Assembly: GCF_000410515.1 (NCBI RefSeq)
Contig: NC_021500.1
Coordinates: 62,001-126,000 of the forward strand
Direction of reading: 5' to 3'
Length of the DNA: 64,000 bases
Origin: Enterobacter sp. R4-368
GTDB taxonomy: Bacteria; Pseudomonadota; Gammaproteobacteria; Enterobacterales; Enterobacteriaceae
Position numbers and translations under genes: made by a program. Below, piece by piece: positions 1 through 8,017 of the stretch. A model generated the notes under the pieces. It saw only the letters and a program-made list of their open reading frames with translations, was not told the origin of the DNA and did not search any database. Positions within the stretch are counted from its first letter, which is position 1. Each line of letters starts with the position of its first letter.

Positions 1-2607
1 GAGATGGGCAACCGGGTCCAGGAGATTGATGCCGACGGCAATGAACGCGCCACCCAGTGGCTGGAAAATCGCGCGTTGCCAGCGGTAATAACCGAACCCG
101 GGGGCAGTACAACACGCTTTTTTTACGACCCACATTTTGGCCTCGCGCGCACGGTGGACGCACTGGGGCAGAGCACCGTCTGGCATCGCGACGAGTTTGG
201 TCAGGTTATCGAAGAGGTGGATGCGGCTGGCAATAGCCGTCGCATGGAGTACAACGATGCCGGTCAGGTTATCCGCGAAACGGATTGTTCCGGGCATCTC
301 ACTCGTTATCACTACCATCCTCTCGGCTGGTTGGTTGCGGTGCAGGCGGCGGACGGGGAAGAAACCCGTTACCACTATGATGCCGCAGGCCGCCCGGTGC
401 AGCTTGAGCGGGCAGAAGGCTGGCTGGAAACGCTGCGCTGGAACGAACAGGGGTTACCGACAGAACATGAAGCGGCGGATGGCAGCCGCAGCGCGTTTCG
501 TTATGACAACACCGGACGGCTGGTGGCGACGCGTAACCATCTTGGGGAAGAGGTCCGCCGCAGTTGGGATAGCCGTGGCCGTCTGGTCGCCCTGCATAAC
601 GAGAACGGGGAAGCCTACCAGTTCCGTTGGGGGGCGGATTCCCTGTTGCTGGAAGAGCAGGGGCTGGATGGTGTTGTCAGCCGCTATACCTACGATGCCT
701 GCGGACGCACGTTGTCGCGCACATTTGCCGCCGGGCACCCTGAGGCGATTATCCACCGTTTTAGCTGGAGCGCGGCTGGGCAGTTGCTCGCGCGATCCAC
801 ACCGGAAGTCCAGACGCGCTGGCGCTGGTCTGCTGCGGGATTTCCTGAACGCATTAGCCTGCATCCCGCGCTTGATGAAAACAGCTGGAGCGCCGAAGCG
901 GAGCAGGAGCTGAACTTCACTTTCGATGCGCTGGGACGCGTGATCGGCGAGCAGGGGGAAAACGGTACACTCGGCTGGGGCTACGATGCGCTGGGTAACC
1001 GCACCTCGCTACAGTTGCCGGATGGCCGTGAGCTGAAACAGTTCTATTACGGCAGCGGGCATTTGTTAAGTATTGCGCTGGATAACCTGCCGATCAGTGA
1101 TTTTGGCCGCGACACCTTGCACCGGGAAATTAGCCGCACACAAGGGCTGCTCACCACCCGCAGTGATTATGATCGCCTTGGGCGCCTGCATCGGCGAGAC
1201 GTCTTTAGCGGCAACGCGCAGCGTCCGGCGCCGCGACGCTGGTCCCGCCGCTGGGATTACGATCATCGCAATAATCTGGTGCGCGAAGAGCGGGACGATA
1301 ATCCGTTTAACTGGTATCGCTGGAAATACGACGATGCCGGGCGCTTGCTGACGCAGGACGGTACTCTGCCGGGGCAGGAGCAGTGGCGCTGGGATGCGGC
1401 GAGCAACCCTGTCGATACAACGGTGCAGCATGCCGTGCGCCACAACCGCGTCACGCAGTTGCATGGTATCCGCTGGCAATATGACATCCACGGTCGCACC
1501 GTGGAGAAAGATAACGGCCAGACGCGCTGGCGCTATCGCTATGATGGCGAACACCGGCTGACGGAGGTCATCAGCCAGCCGCGTGACCGCAATAAGCCGC
1601 AGGTGCAGGTCAGTTTTCGTTATGACCCGTTGGGACGACGCATCAGCAAAACACGCCGCCAGATGCGCGCTGGCCAGCCGGTCGGGCAAAGCGTTACCAC
1701 GCGTTTCGTCTGGGACGGTTTCAGGTTATTACAGGAAATTTACGACGATGTGCCGCTGACCTATGTTTACAGCGATCAGGGCAGCTTCGACCCGCTGGCG
1801 CGCATCGACGGTATTACCGACCCGGACGTTTACTGGTTTCACAATCAGCCAAATGGCACACCGGAGCGTCTCACCGACGTGGAAGGTGAGTTGCGTTGGG
1901 AAGGGCAGAATAGCGCGTGGGGTAAACTGCTGCATGAAACACCGCTGCGCGCACCTGAATATGCCCAGAACCTGCGCATGCAGGGACAGTACCTGGATCG
2001 CGAAACCGGCTTACACTACAATCTGTTCCGCTATTACGACCCCGACTGCGGGCGCTTTACCCAGCAGGACCCGATAGGGCTGGCGGGTGGGCTCAATCTT
2101 TACCAGTATGCGCCGAATGCGCAGGGATGGGTGGATCCGTGGGGGTTGAGTTCATATGACATACTGATGGGACAAATTGAACGTGGCGAACTTGATTTCT
2201 CAACTTCGAAAGGCGGTGCTGTTTTCTGGTCAGGACGCAATATGAAAACCGCACAGGAGTGGGCGCGAGCTAATGGCCGAACCACGCTCGAGCAAACGTC
2301 TGGTGGTAAATATCTGGACAGCCTGAATCTGTTTGAAAGTGCAAAATCAGGAATGTCAGGTCCTCAGGCTGCTGAAATTTGGGATGCCGCATCTGTAAAA
2401 TTTGCCGAGCAGGCATCAGGAGATGTTCATGTTTTTGGTACAGGAGCCAAGAAAATGAACGATTTTGGAAAGGTACGAACGTGGTGGCGTATTGAAAAAC
2501 CGATATTAATAGCAAATCCCAACGTAAACAAAGTTACACGACTGAAAAAAAATGGCTTGCCAGCGAAAACTGGCCACATAATAAAATGTAAAGGAGATAA
2601 AGGGTGA
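1..2607 (+). CDS. Rhs-family polymorphic toxin, C-terminal part with CD38/ADP-ribosyl cyclase-like toxin tip (5' end outside window)
   Basis: The reading frame is open from base 1, so this is the end of a longer Rhs protein delivered by a type VI or similar system. Residues are counted from the ATG at 4. Residues 1 to about 690 are YD/RHS repeats of the form YDxxGR. The core ends with the conserved DPxGLAGG and DPWGL motifs at about 690-715, where Rhs proteins cleave off the toxin. Residues 716-867 are the variable tip. Four positions match the active site of CD38-type cyclases: W742 (FWSG), E763 (TLEQT), W793 (IWDAAS) and E831 (RIEKP). The inferred activity is NAD+ hydrolysis or cyclisation in the target cytoplasm. 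The tip is visibly AT-richer than the core, as expected for an exchanged cassette. The stop overlaps the next gene's start. The Rhs call is firm; the enzyme class is an inference from motif order and spacing. Confidence 0.9.
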   Translation, partial: EMGNRVQEIDADGNERATQWLENRALPAVITEPGGSTTRFFYDPHFGLARTVDALGQSTVWHRDEFGQVIEEVDAAGNSRRMEYNDAGQVIRETDCSGHLTRYHYHPLGWLVAVQAADGEETRYHYDAAGRPVQLERAEGWLETLRWNEQGLPTEHEAADGSRSAFRYDNTGRLVATRNHLGEEVRRSWDSRGRLVALHNENGEAYQFRWGADSLLLEEQGLDGVVSRYTYDACGRTLSRTFAAGHPEAIIHRFSWSAAGQLLARSTPEVQTRWRWSAAGFPERISLHPALDENSWSAEAEQELNFTFDALGRVIGEQGENGTLGWGYDALGNRTSLQLPDGRELKQFYYGSGHLLSIALDNLPISDFGRDTLHREISRTQGLLTTRSDYDRLGRLHRRDVFSGNAQRPAPRRWSRRWDYDHRNNLVREERDDNPFNWYRWKYDDAGRLLTQDGTLPGQEQWRWDAASNPVDTTVQHAVRHNRVTQLHGIRWQYDIHGRTVEKDNGQTRWRYRYDGEHRLTEVISQPRDRNKPQVQVSFRYDPLGRRISKTRRQMRAGQPVGQSVTTRFVWDGFRLLQEIYDDVPLTYVYSDQGSFDPLARIDGITDPDVYWFHNQPNGTPERLTDVEGELRWEGQNSAWGKLLHETPLRAPEYAQNLRMQGQYLDRETGLHYNLFRYYDPDCGRFTQQDPIGLAGGLNLYQYAPNAQGWVDPWGLSSYDILMGQIERGELDFSTSKGGAVFWSGRNMKTAQEWARANGRTTLEQTSGGKYLDSLNLFESAKSGMSGPQAAEIWDAASVKFAEQASGDVHVFGTGAKKMNDFGKVRTWWRIEKPILIANPNVNKVTRLKKNGLPAKTGHIIKCKGDKG

Positions 2608-2909
2608 ATAAAGAAGAGCTTAATTACATTAAAGAATTAAAGGATGATGATTCTGCTTCCGAATTTGTAGATGAAACCTATGGTGTGATTCGCCTTAAAA
2701 CAATTTATCGTGGTGAAGGGTTATACTTTCAGTTAAATGACAGAGCGCTAATTTGCACAATCTCTGCACGAGATGCAATGTTAAGTAAAAAAAGCATTAA
2801 GCGCTGGGATAACGGAAAACTAATTGAAGAACAAGAACGAGATACGATCCTGGAAATCATTAAGCTTTATTATCCAAAGGCTTATTTAAGTGAGTTAACC
2901 ATCATTTGA
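2604..2909 (+). CDS. Probable cognate immunity protein of the Rhs toxin
   Basis: This 101-residue cytoplasmic protein starts at GTG 2604, which overlaps the Rhs stop codon. An AAGGAG ribosome site lies at 2591-2596, seven bases upstream. The overlap implies translational coupling to the toxin, the normal layout of a polymorphic toxin and its immunity gene. There is no signal peptide, consistent with neutralising a cytosolic toxin. The centre (GVIRLK, YRGE, FQLN, RALIC, KRWD) recurs in the gene at 8007-8315, with roughly 45 of 80 aligned residues identical by eye. I do not recognise a named immunity family. The role rests on position and on the paralogue. Confidence 0.75.
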   Translation: MNKEELNYIKELKDDDSASEFVDETYGVIRLKTIYRGEGLYFQLNDRALICTISARDAMLSKKSIKRWDNGKLIEEQERDTILEIIKLYYPKAYLSELTII

Positions 2910-2950
2910 AAAGATTGCGGTTTCAATAATCGTCCGAAGGTTTTTAAGAA

Positions 2951-3274
2951 ATGAAAAAATTAGAGGATTTCTATGCTGGTGATGAACGTTGGCAACGTTA
3001 TGTTGCGCTTTATAATAAAGATTGTTTTGATGATAATGCTAAGTTTTTAGCGAGTAAACTCAATGGAGTCTTGGATTTGGCAGTGGTTATTTACGGTAAA
3101 AGAGGAATTAAGGAAGGTATCTGGTGGATTGAGCGGCACGTTCCGATGCTTGATAATCTTAGACCAGTAGATTGTCTCGATGATAAACAGTTGATTTATC
3201 GGTTGAGAGAATGCCTAATGAGAATGTCACAGAGTAAGTATAATTTGGCGGGCGCTCAACATTCTTGTAAATAG
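2951..3274 (+). CDS. Small protein, possible MbcA/ParS-like domain
   Basis: This 107-residue protein lies 41 bases after the immunity gene, in AT-rich DNA. The second half (WIERHVPMLDNLRPVDCL, then a leucine/arginine-rich helix ending LMRM) loosely resembles the toxin-binding domain of MbcA/ParS/Xre antitoxins (W..xP.L....P.d.l). No HTH is visible and no RES-type toxin neighbour is present. It could equally be another immunity protein of the Rhs array. A weak ribosome site (GAAGG, 2936-2940) precedes the ATG. The gene call is reasonable; the function is open. Confidence 0.55.
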   Translation: MKKLEDFYAGDERWQRYVALYNKDCFDDNAKFLASKLNGVLDLAVVIYGKRGIKEGIWWIERHVPMLDNLRPVDCLDDKQLIYRLRECLMRMSQSKYNLAGAQHSCK

Positions 3275-3518
3275 ATTCTTCTTGCTTCATGCACTTTCGA
3301 GTACAAGGCCAGGTGACGTTTCATAGGAGTTCCTCCGACATCGAATTGTGCAGTGACTTTGGAACATCCAAAGCTATATTTTGATCATTTTTGTGACATG
3401 ATTTTTGTTAGATAAAAAAGATTACGTGAAACGGAAGTGTGTTTACTGCCAGAATACATACATAAACGAAGCCGGTTTTTCAGCAGTAGTAGAGATCCTA
3501 TTCCTGATAAAGTGAAAA

Positions 3519-3893
3519 ATGAAAAATTTAGCTTTGTCATTTTTCAAATACGAGGTTACCGTGTTTTCATTTTGCTCAGTCCACTCAGTAGCTTGCAATG
3601 CGACTGTCTCAAAGGCGATAAACGAGGCATTAGAGAAAAATATCATCGTAAACGATATAATTCGGTTAACCATTGTCCAGCCTGACGACGCTATGGCAAA
3701 GCAGTATATTTTGGTTGAGCGTACATTGTTAGATGAACTGAATATTAATTGCGATGGTGAGTATGTCTTGTATGACAGGGATCGTGAAAATAAAAAAATG
3801 AATGACAGAGTTGTTATTAATAAATTATCATCTTACCTATGTGATGTTTGTCCGATTTGTCTGTTTGAAAAGACGGGTTTCAAGTCTATATAA
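3519..3893 (+). CDS. Hypothetical protein in the Rhs immunity island
   Basis: This 124-residue frame is AT-rich and carries two Cys pairs near its ends, the last as CDVCPIC. The segment MKNLALSFFKYEVTVFSF could be an imperfect signal or membrane segment. No clear ribosome site precedes the ATG, and an in-frame Met (MAKQYILVE) begins at about residue 59, so the true start is uncertain. I do not recognise the protein. Its position between immunity-type genes makes an orphan immunity protein or a decayed gene most likely. Confidence 0.4.
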   Translation: MKNLALSFFKYEVTVFSFCSVHSVACNATVSKAINEALEKNIIVNDIIRLTIVQPDDAMAKQYILVERTLLDELNINCDGEYVLYDRDRENKKMNDRVVINKLSSYLCDVCPICLFEKTGFKSI

Positions 3894-4260
3894 TATTATT
3901 GCATTGTGCCAGTGAATAATTTCAGCGATGGTTTTAAAAATGAAAAGCCTATATATTTGTTTTAATTTGTAAAAGTAAATTGCGTCAGATTACGTTTTTT
4001 AGAATTAGTGTGATGGTGTCAGTTGGCCAATCCTTTCATGGCTAAATCAATTCTTTTTATCGATTCGACATGATTTATAAGTTCTTTATTTGCAGACTAC
4101 GTCATTTCCGACGAGTCAAAATATTTGCTACTGCTATCTATAGTTTAATAATTTAATGTAATTAATAAGTTTTATCTTCACGGACGTAACTTTTAACGAG
4201 AATAGAATAAGTTTGATATGTAATTTGCAACCAGTTATCATACGCATAAACGAGTGTCCA
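3894..4260. other. AT-rich gap without a recognisable gene
   Basis: About 370 bases, strongly AT-rich, between a hypothetical gene and the Tsi6-like pseudogene. I see no open frame of useful length, no clear terminator and no insertion-sequence ends. It fits the loose, decaying spacing of an Rhs tail region. Confidence 0.4.
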
Positions 4261-4646
4261 ATGCCTGAACTGACAGCATCCGAATATATAGAAAAAGCAT
4301 TAAACCTTGCGACTAAAAGATGTCAGGACATAGAAAATAATCAAACAGCAAATTCACTTGTGCCAATGTATCAGTCAATCGCAGCTCAGCTTAAATATTT
4401 AAAGGATGTCGTAAATGATACAGAGAAAGATAAAAGTAAGTTACGTGAGCTGACTTTTGGTATCTATGCTACAAAAGAATTTGAATCTTCAGATGAGGTT
4501 TCTTTGAACGATTGACCGATGCCTTTTATATTGCCTCTCAGATCCGAAAGGGATTAAAGGTACAGTTGCCGCACCAAATTAATAAAAATTATTATGAGAA
4601 ACAAAAAAGGCTGGCTTTGCTGTATCCAGATGATTTTGATGTGTAA
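4261..4646 (+). pseudogene. Tsi6-like immunity gene with a frameshift
   Basis: The frame from ATG 4261 gives a protein resembling Tsi6, the immunity partner of the Pseudomonas NAD(P)+-degrading effector Tse6: EYIEKAL, then a helical middle, then LRELTFGIYATKEFE. It stops at TGA 4513-4515. The family's missing C-terminus continues at once in another frame from 4512 (LTDAFYIASQIRKGLKVQLP) and runs to TAA 4644-4646. One missing base near 4510-4512 would restore a single protein of about 128 residues. An in-frame ATG at 4213 could extend the N-terminus. Family resemblance is from recalled Tsi6 sequence. The frameshift is directly visible, though a sequencing error cannot be excluded from one read of the sequence. 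Confidence 0.65.
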
Positions 4647-4872
4647 TTATTTTTCATATGGAACAACAGGTTTACTCCATTAAGCTATAAAAATCAGATG
4701 AAGATAAAGTCTGTTAGCTTCTATTCAGAAATTCAATTCCCACTGGACTCGCCTGCTGAAATTTTGAGCCCTAGTTTTGACTTGTCGACATGACAGTAAA
4801 GAAAAAAATTATCTTGATGATGCTTTTTAGCATATTCAGCGTTGTTGTTTTATAGAGTTATCAGGAGTAGTT
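4647..4872 (+). other. Gap holding two tiny overlapping frames, probable gene remnants
   Basis: A 31-codon frame (ATG 4698, stop 4791-4793) overlaps by ATGA a 21-codon hydrophobic frame (ATG 4790, stop 4853-4855) that looks like the signal or membrane segment of a lost gene (KKKIILMMLFSIFSVVVL). No good ribosome site precedes either. The most likely reading is debris of former toxin or immunity genes. Confidence 0.3.
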
Positions 4873-5127
4873 ATGGCTGAAGTGAACGTTATTCATAAAG
4901 AAAAGGGCGATTTCTTTATTTTGCAAAGCGACGATAAATATCTTATTTGCATGATTTGGCCCTATAACAGTATGTGGGATGTGCAAAAATGTTTTATTCT
5001 CGACCATGCCGAGTTAAGTCGATATAGCGATTTTCATGAAATGGTCTCGTTAGCAAAAGATATGCGTGACAATTATGATAAATACAAACATCGTGAAGTC
5101 CCGGTTCCTGAGTTTAAAGTGCGCTAA
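4873..5127 (+). CDS. Small hypothetical protein of the immunity array
   Basis: An 84-residue acidic and aromatic protein (FFILQSDDKYLICMIWPYNSMWD) with a good ribosome site (AGGAG, 4864-4868). It has no signal peptide. It lies 20 bases upstream of the secreted protein at 5148, so the two are probably co-transcribed. I do not recognise the family. Size, context and AT content suggest an immunity-type protein. Confidence 0.55.
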   Translation: MAEVNVIHKEKGDFFILQSDDKYLICMIWPYNSMWDVQKCFILDHAELSRYSDFHEMVSLAKDMRDNYDKYKHREVPVPEFKVR

Positions 5128-5147
5128 TTAGGAAGTGAATTAACTTT

Positions 5148-5921
5148 ATGCGAAATCTTTTTACTGGCAACGTGCGTTTGTCGATCCTTTTCATTTGCTT
5201 GTTCTCTTTTTTCTCATTTGACGCTGCTGCGGTTATTGATATTAACCATTATGACACGCTCGAAACGGTCGAAAATATCACCGTGGATAAGCAGGTGCAG
5301 GCGTCGTTAAAAAATGTCTTGGGGGCAGATTACGCTGCGTTTGCAGGCAATTTCGATGTCTATGGCGAACCGCGACACACTGCGGATGGCGGGTTATTCG
5401 TAGAAGGCTGGCTGAAAGATCTCTATCTGGAAAATGCCTCAGCATTTGTTATTTACCCGGATGGCAGGCTTTCTGCCGCATGGGTATTACCAACGGCATC
5501 GGTTGCGCACTATAAAAGCAACACAGGTGAAAAACGCATTCCTGAGGCGCTGCAACAATGGGTTAGCCGCTTTCAGGACGTGTCGTTTCACACGCCCGCG
5601 GTTAATCAAACGGCTGAGACCTTCGTCGATTTTTTTGAAACCCCTAAATTTAAGATAAAAGTGGTCACGGTGTGTGGTAACGGCGCGAATTGTGACGAAG
5701 CAACGTACTACGGTGTGCGTAAAAATGATCGGGCCGAAGTCAATTTGCATGGCTTTGCGGTGCGGAAATCTTGTGAACAGTTGATCTGCCCTGTTATTAC
5801 CTACACCTTTAAAAACGGCACCACCACTTATCTGCTGAGTAAAATTGATAACAGCTTAACCGTGATACAAAACAATAAAATCCTTCTCGATGAAAAAGGT
5901 ATCTGGAAAGCGCATGAGTAG
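5148..5921 (+). CDS. Exported protein with a Cys-rich C-terminal domain, candidate periplasmic immunity protein
   Basis: This 257-residue protein has an N-terminal signal peptide (hydrophobic LSILFICLFSFFSF, cleavage likely after DAAA). The C-terminal 90 residues (VCGNGANCDEATYYGVRK, then LHGFAVRKSC, then TTYLL and GIWK) share a pattern with the C-terminus of the exported protein at 6335-7051: paired Cys, Y.G.R..D, LHG, F.NG...YL, and a closing G.W. The shared domain suggests one family that has duplicated within the array. Export means it would act in the periplasm. No enzymatic motif is visible, and the specific function is unknown. Confidence 0.65.
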   Translation: MRNLFTGNVRLSILFICLFSFFSFDAAAVIDINHYDTLETVENITVDKQVQASLKNVLGADYAAFAGNFDVYGEPRHTADGGLFVEGWLKDLYLENASAFVIYPDGRLSAAWVLPTASVAHYKSNTGEKRIPEALQQWVSRFQDVSFHTPAVNQTAETFVDFFETPKFKIKVVTVCGNGANCDEATYYGVRKNDRAEVNLHGFAVRKSCEQLICPVITYTFKNGTTTYLLSKIDNSLTVIQNNKILLDEKGIWKAHE

Positions 5922-6054
5922 ATTCGCATGCCTGTCACCGTACGTTCCAAAGGCGCAAGTAATAGTGCTGCGAAACAGAGATGCGTTGATGGCGTTATCG
6001 GGGGTAATTATTTCAGCCATCAGCTTTTCGCTGCTGAATTAACCGTATGAGAAA

Positions 6055-6288
6055 ATGCGCATGGATCTGTTAACCCGTGAAGAGGGCGAAGCGTTACTGC
6101 TCAAATTCCTCAGCAGAGCGCTCAAAAATCCGTCGGATATTGAAACATTAATGACCATAGCCAGAGAGCATCCATCGACCATTCCCATGAAAGGGATTAT
6201 CTACCAATACGATCGCATGGAAAAAAATACGTTATCGAAAGCGGAGCTTGACGACCTGTCGACCTTGATGTTTTTTTACGGACCTTAA
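6055..6288 (+). CDS. Small hypothetical protein
   Basis: This 77-residue, mostly helical protein (LTREEGEALLLKFLSRAL) has two ATGs close together, at 6055 and 6061. Neither has a strong ribosome site, so the start is uncertain. It lies between the two exported proteins and reads in the same direction. I do not recognise it. It has no signal peptide, so a cytosolic immunity or accessory role is possible. Confidence 0.5.
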   Translation: MRMDLLTREEGEALLLKFLSRALKNPSDIETLMTIAREHPSTIPMKGIIYQYDRMEKNTLSKAELDDLSTLMFFYGP

Positions 6289-6334
6289 GAATCCACTCAT
6301 TTTTTGTGATGCTGAAAAGGAACAGACGCACGTT

Positions 6335-7051
6335 ATGCACGCTATTCATTCAACTCAGCAGCGGCTTTATGTTGTCGTTGCGAGCTTCTTGCTCTCCTGC
6401 TGCGCCAGCGCCGCGTCGGCAACTGATTTTTCCGGGCAGTGGCACGGCAGTGAAAGTAACGAATCCACATTAACGCTGAAATTATCCCAGCAGAATAACA
6501 AGCTTACTGGATCGTATTGCTTTATCTCTCAGCGCGGCAACCGCATTGATTGCCCGGATGAACAGCAGGATAACCTGCGCGGCGAGGTGAAAAATAATAC
6601 CGCCATTGTTACGTTTGATTCGAGCTTTGGCGGTAAAAACGGCAAAGCCACGCTGGTTATTAACGGTGATAAGCTGGCGTGGCATCTGACGCAACCGCCT
6701 GAACACGGTGATTATTACGCCCCGGAAAATTACGCGCTGGTTAAAGAGACCGTTCACGCTGGCGCGACGACAAAAATTATCCGCACTGATAACTTTATGC
6801 TGGCGATCCGCAATAATTGCGGCGCGTTCACTACGCCTTGCGATGATCTGCTTTATACCGGCGCGCGAAACCGCGACAGCCAGCAGATTAGCCTGCACGG
6901 TAAAACGCGGCTGGATAATGAAAACCGCGTGATTGGCGCAGAATTCCGTAATGGCGATGTGCTTTATCTTGTCGATTACAACCCGCCGAAACTGGTGGTG
7001 ACGCAGGCGGGTAAAACGCTTGTCAACCAGGCGGGCAGCTGGCTTAAATAG
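6335..7051 (+). CDS. Exported two-domain protein, paralogous C-terminus to the protein at 5148
   Basis: This 238-residue protein has a signal peptide (VVVASFLLSCCASAASA). The N-terminal mature part (SGQWHG, LTLKLSQQNNKLTGSY, two Cys) looks like a small beta-barrel of the type found in exported inhibitor-like proteins. The C-terminal part repeats the pattern of the 5148 protein: NNCG...PCDD, YTGARNRD, ISLHG, FRNGDVLYL, GSWLK. An upstream AAAGGAA (6315-6321) may serve as a ribosome site. Base composition is higher in GC than the first half of the island. It is a likely periplasmic member of the immunity array, by context only. Confidence 0.65.
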   Translation: MHAIHSTQQRLYVVVASFLLSCCASAASATDFSGQWHGSESNESTLTLKLSQQNNKLTGSYCFISQRGNRIDCPDEQQDNLRGEVKNNTAIVTFDSSFGGKNGKATLVINGDKLAWHLTQPPEHGDYYAPENYALVKETVHAGATTKIIRTDNFMLAIRNNCGAFTTPCDDLLYTGARNRDSQQISLHGKTRLDNENRVIGAEFRNGDVLYLVDYNPPKLVVTQAGKTLVNQAGSWLK

Positions 7052-7081
7052 CGCTTCTTTTGACTGACTATGGAAAGGTTA

Positions 7082-7600
7082 ATGCGTCGAATATTCCCTG
7101 TTTTTGCGCTGCTGTTTGCTTTTTCTGCTCAGGCGGCGCAAACGCCGCTGACGGAAAACGACTTCACCGTGGAAATCAATAAACAGGCTATCACCTTGGG
7201 GCAGGACTGGGATCGCAATCTGCTGACGGCGCTCGGGAAACAAACCCGCGAGGATTTTGTCGGCGAAGTGCCATTTGGCGAGGAAAACTATAAGTATTAC
7301 CGCCACATTTTTCCGGGGTTTGATATCTACAGCGCCAATATCGACTGGCAGCAACGCGGCAAAAGCGTCGACAGTTACGTCATCGGGCAGATAACGCTGC
7401 ATGCCCCCACATTGCATACCGCGCGTGGTGTGGCGCCTGGCGATGCGAAACAGCGTGTGATTGAGCATTATGGTGCGGGTGAAACCGATAACAGCGATGG
7501 CGAAGAGTGGATTATGTATTCACTGGCGCACAAAAATATCGCTTTCGATGTCACCGGCGGCAAAGTGCGGGCCATTAATATCAGCACTGGAAATGACTGA
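7082..7600 (+). CDS. Exported hypothetical protein
   Basis: This 172-residue protein has a clean signal peptide (RRIFPVFALLFAFSAQA). The ATG at 7082 is preferred because GGAAAGG lies just before it at 7072-7078. An in-frame ATG at 7070 would add four residues but has no ribosome site. The mature part (DWDRNLLTALGK, YYRHIFPGFDIY, GVAPGDAKQRVIEHYG) resembles small enteric periplasmic proteins often found behind Rhs or T6SS effectors. I cannot assign a family. It is probably co-transcribed with its neighbours. Confidence 0.6.
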   Translation: MRRIFPVFALLFAFSAQAAQTPLTENDFTVEINKQAITLGQDWDRNLLTALGKQTREDFVGEVPFGEENYKYYRHIFPGFDIYSANIDWQQRGKSVDSYVIGQITLHAPTLHTARGVAPGDAKQRVIEHYGAGETDNSDGEEWIMYSLAHKNIAFDVTGGKVRAINISTGND

Positions 7601-7642
7601 AGGGCGACCTGAATTTTCAATTTTTCGCGCAGGGTGACGACG

Positions 7643-8017
7643 ATGAAAATCGACAAACTTATTAAGAAACGCGTGATGCTGCACGATGGCGTGGAAACGC
7701 GCTTTTTTAATCAACCTGTCGAATTGATTTGTCCGCGTTGCCAGAAGCCAATTGAGCCGGATCTCTACCAGAGCGGGGATTTTGCCCGGCTACCCGAGGA
7801 TATTCAGGCCGCAGTGGCGGCAAGAATCAAAGCCATTACCTTCAATCCTGAGGCTTATACGCGTTACTCCGCGCCAGAAGGCTCGCTTCTTTGTTCTGCG
7901 CATAGCTGCGAGGGCGGGCAGGGGAAAACGCTGGTTATCTTCAGTTATAAAGAGCAGCAGCCTGCCCGTTACATCGCCATACTTTATGCGCTGCTGGTGG
8001 TTAGCGATGATCAATAA
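7643..8017 (+). CDS. Hypothetical protein with CxxC motif
   Basis: This 124-residue cytoplasmic protein starts at ATG 7643, with AGGGTGA at 7631-7637. A GTG at 7634 lacks a site. A CPRC motif near residue 30 and a later CSAHSC could together bind a metal such as zinc. Its end overlaps the start of the following immunity paralogue by 11 bases (8007-8017), so the two are translationally linked. That layout is what one would expect if this frame were the remainder of a toxin or an accessory to the immunity gene. No toxin motif is visible, and the function is unknown. Confidence 0.55.
   Translation: MKIDKLIKKRVMLHDGVETRFFNQPVELICPRCQKPIEPDLYQSGDFARLPEDIQAAVAARIKAITFNPEAYTRYSAPEGSLLCSAHSCEGGQGKTLVIFSYKEQQPARYIAILYALLVVSDDQ

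Noticed and set aside
3256..3324. 22-codon minus-strand frame with a good GGAGG site
   Set aside because: Too short and without family resemblance; overlaps the 3' end of the 2951 gene.
5928..6050. 40-codon frame between two immunity-array genes
   Set aside because: No ribosome site and no recognisable pattern; could be debris but not supportable.
7752..8006. N-terminal extension of the immunity paralogue
   Set aside because: The extension overlaps the preceding gene in another frame and is not shared with the 2604 copy; ATG 8007 fits the homology.
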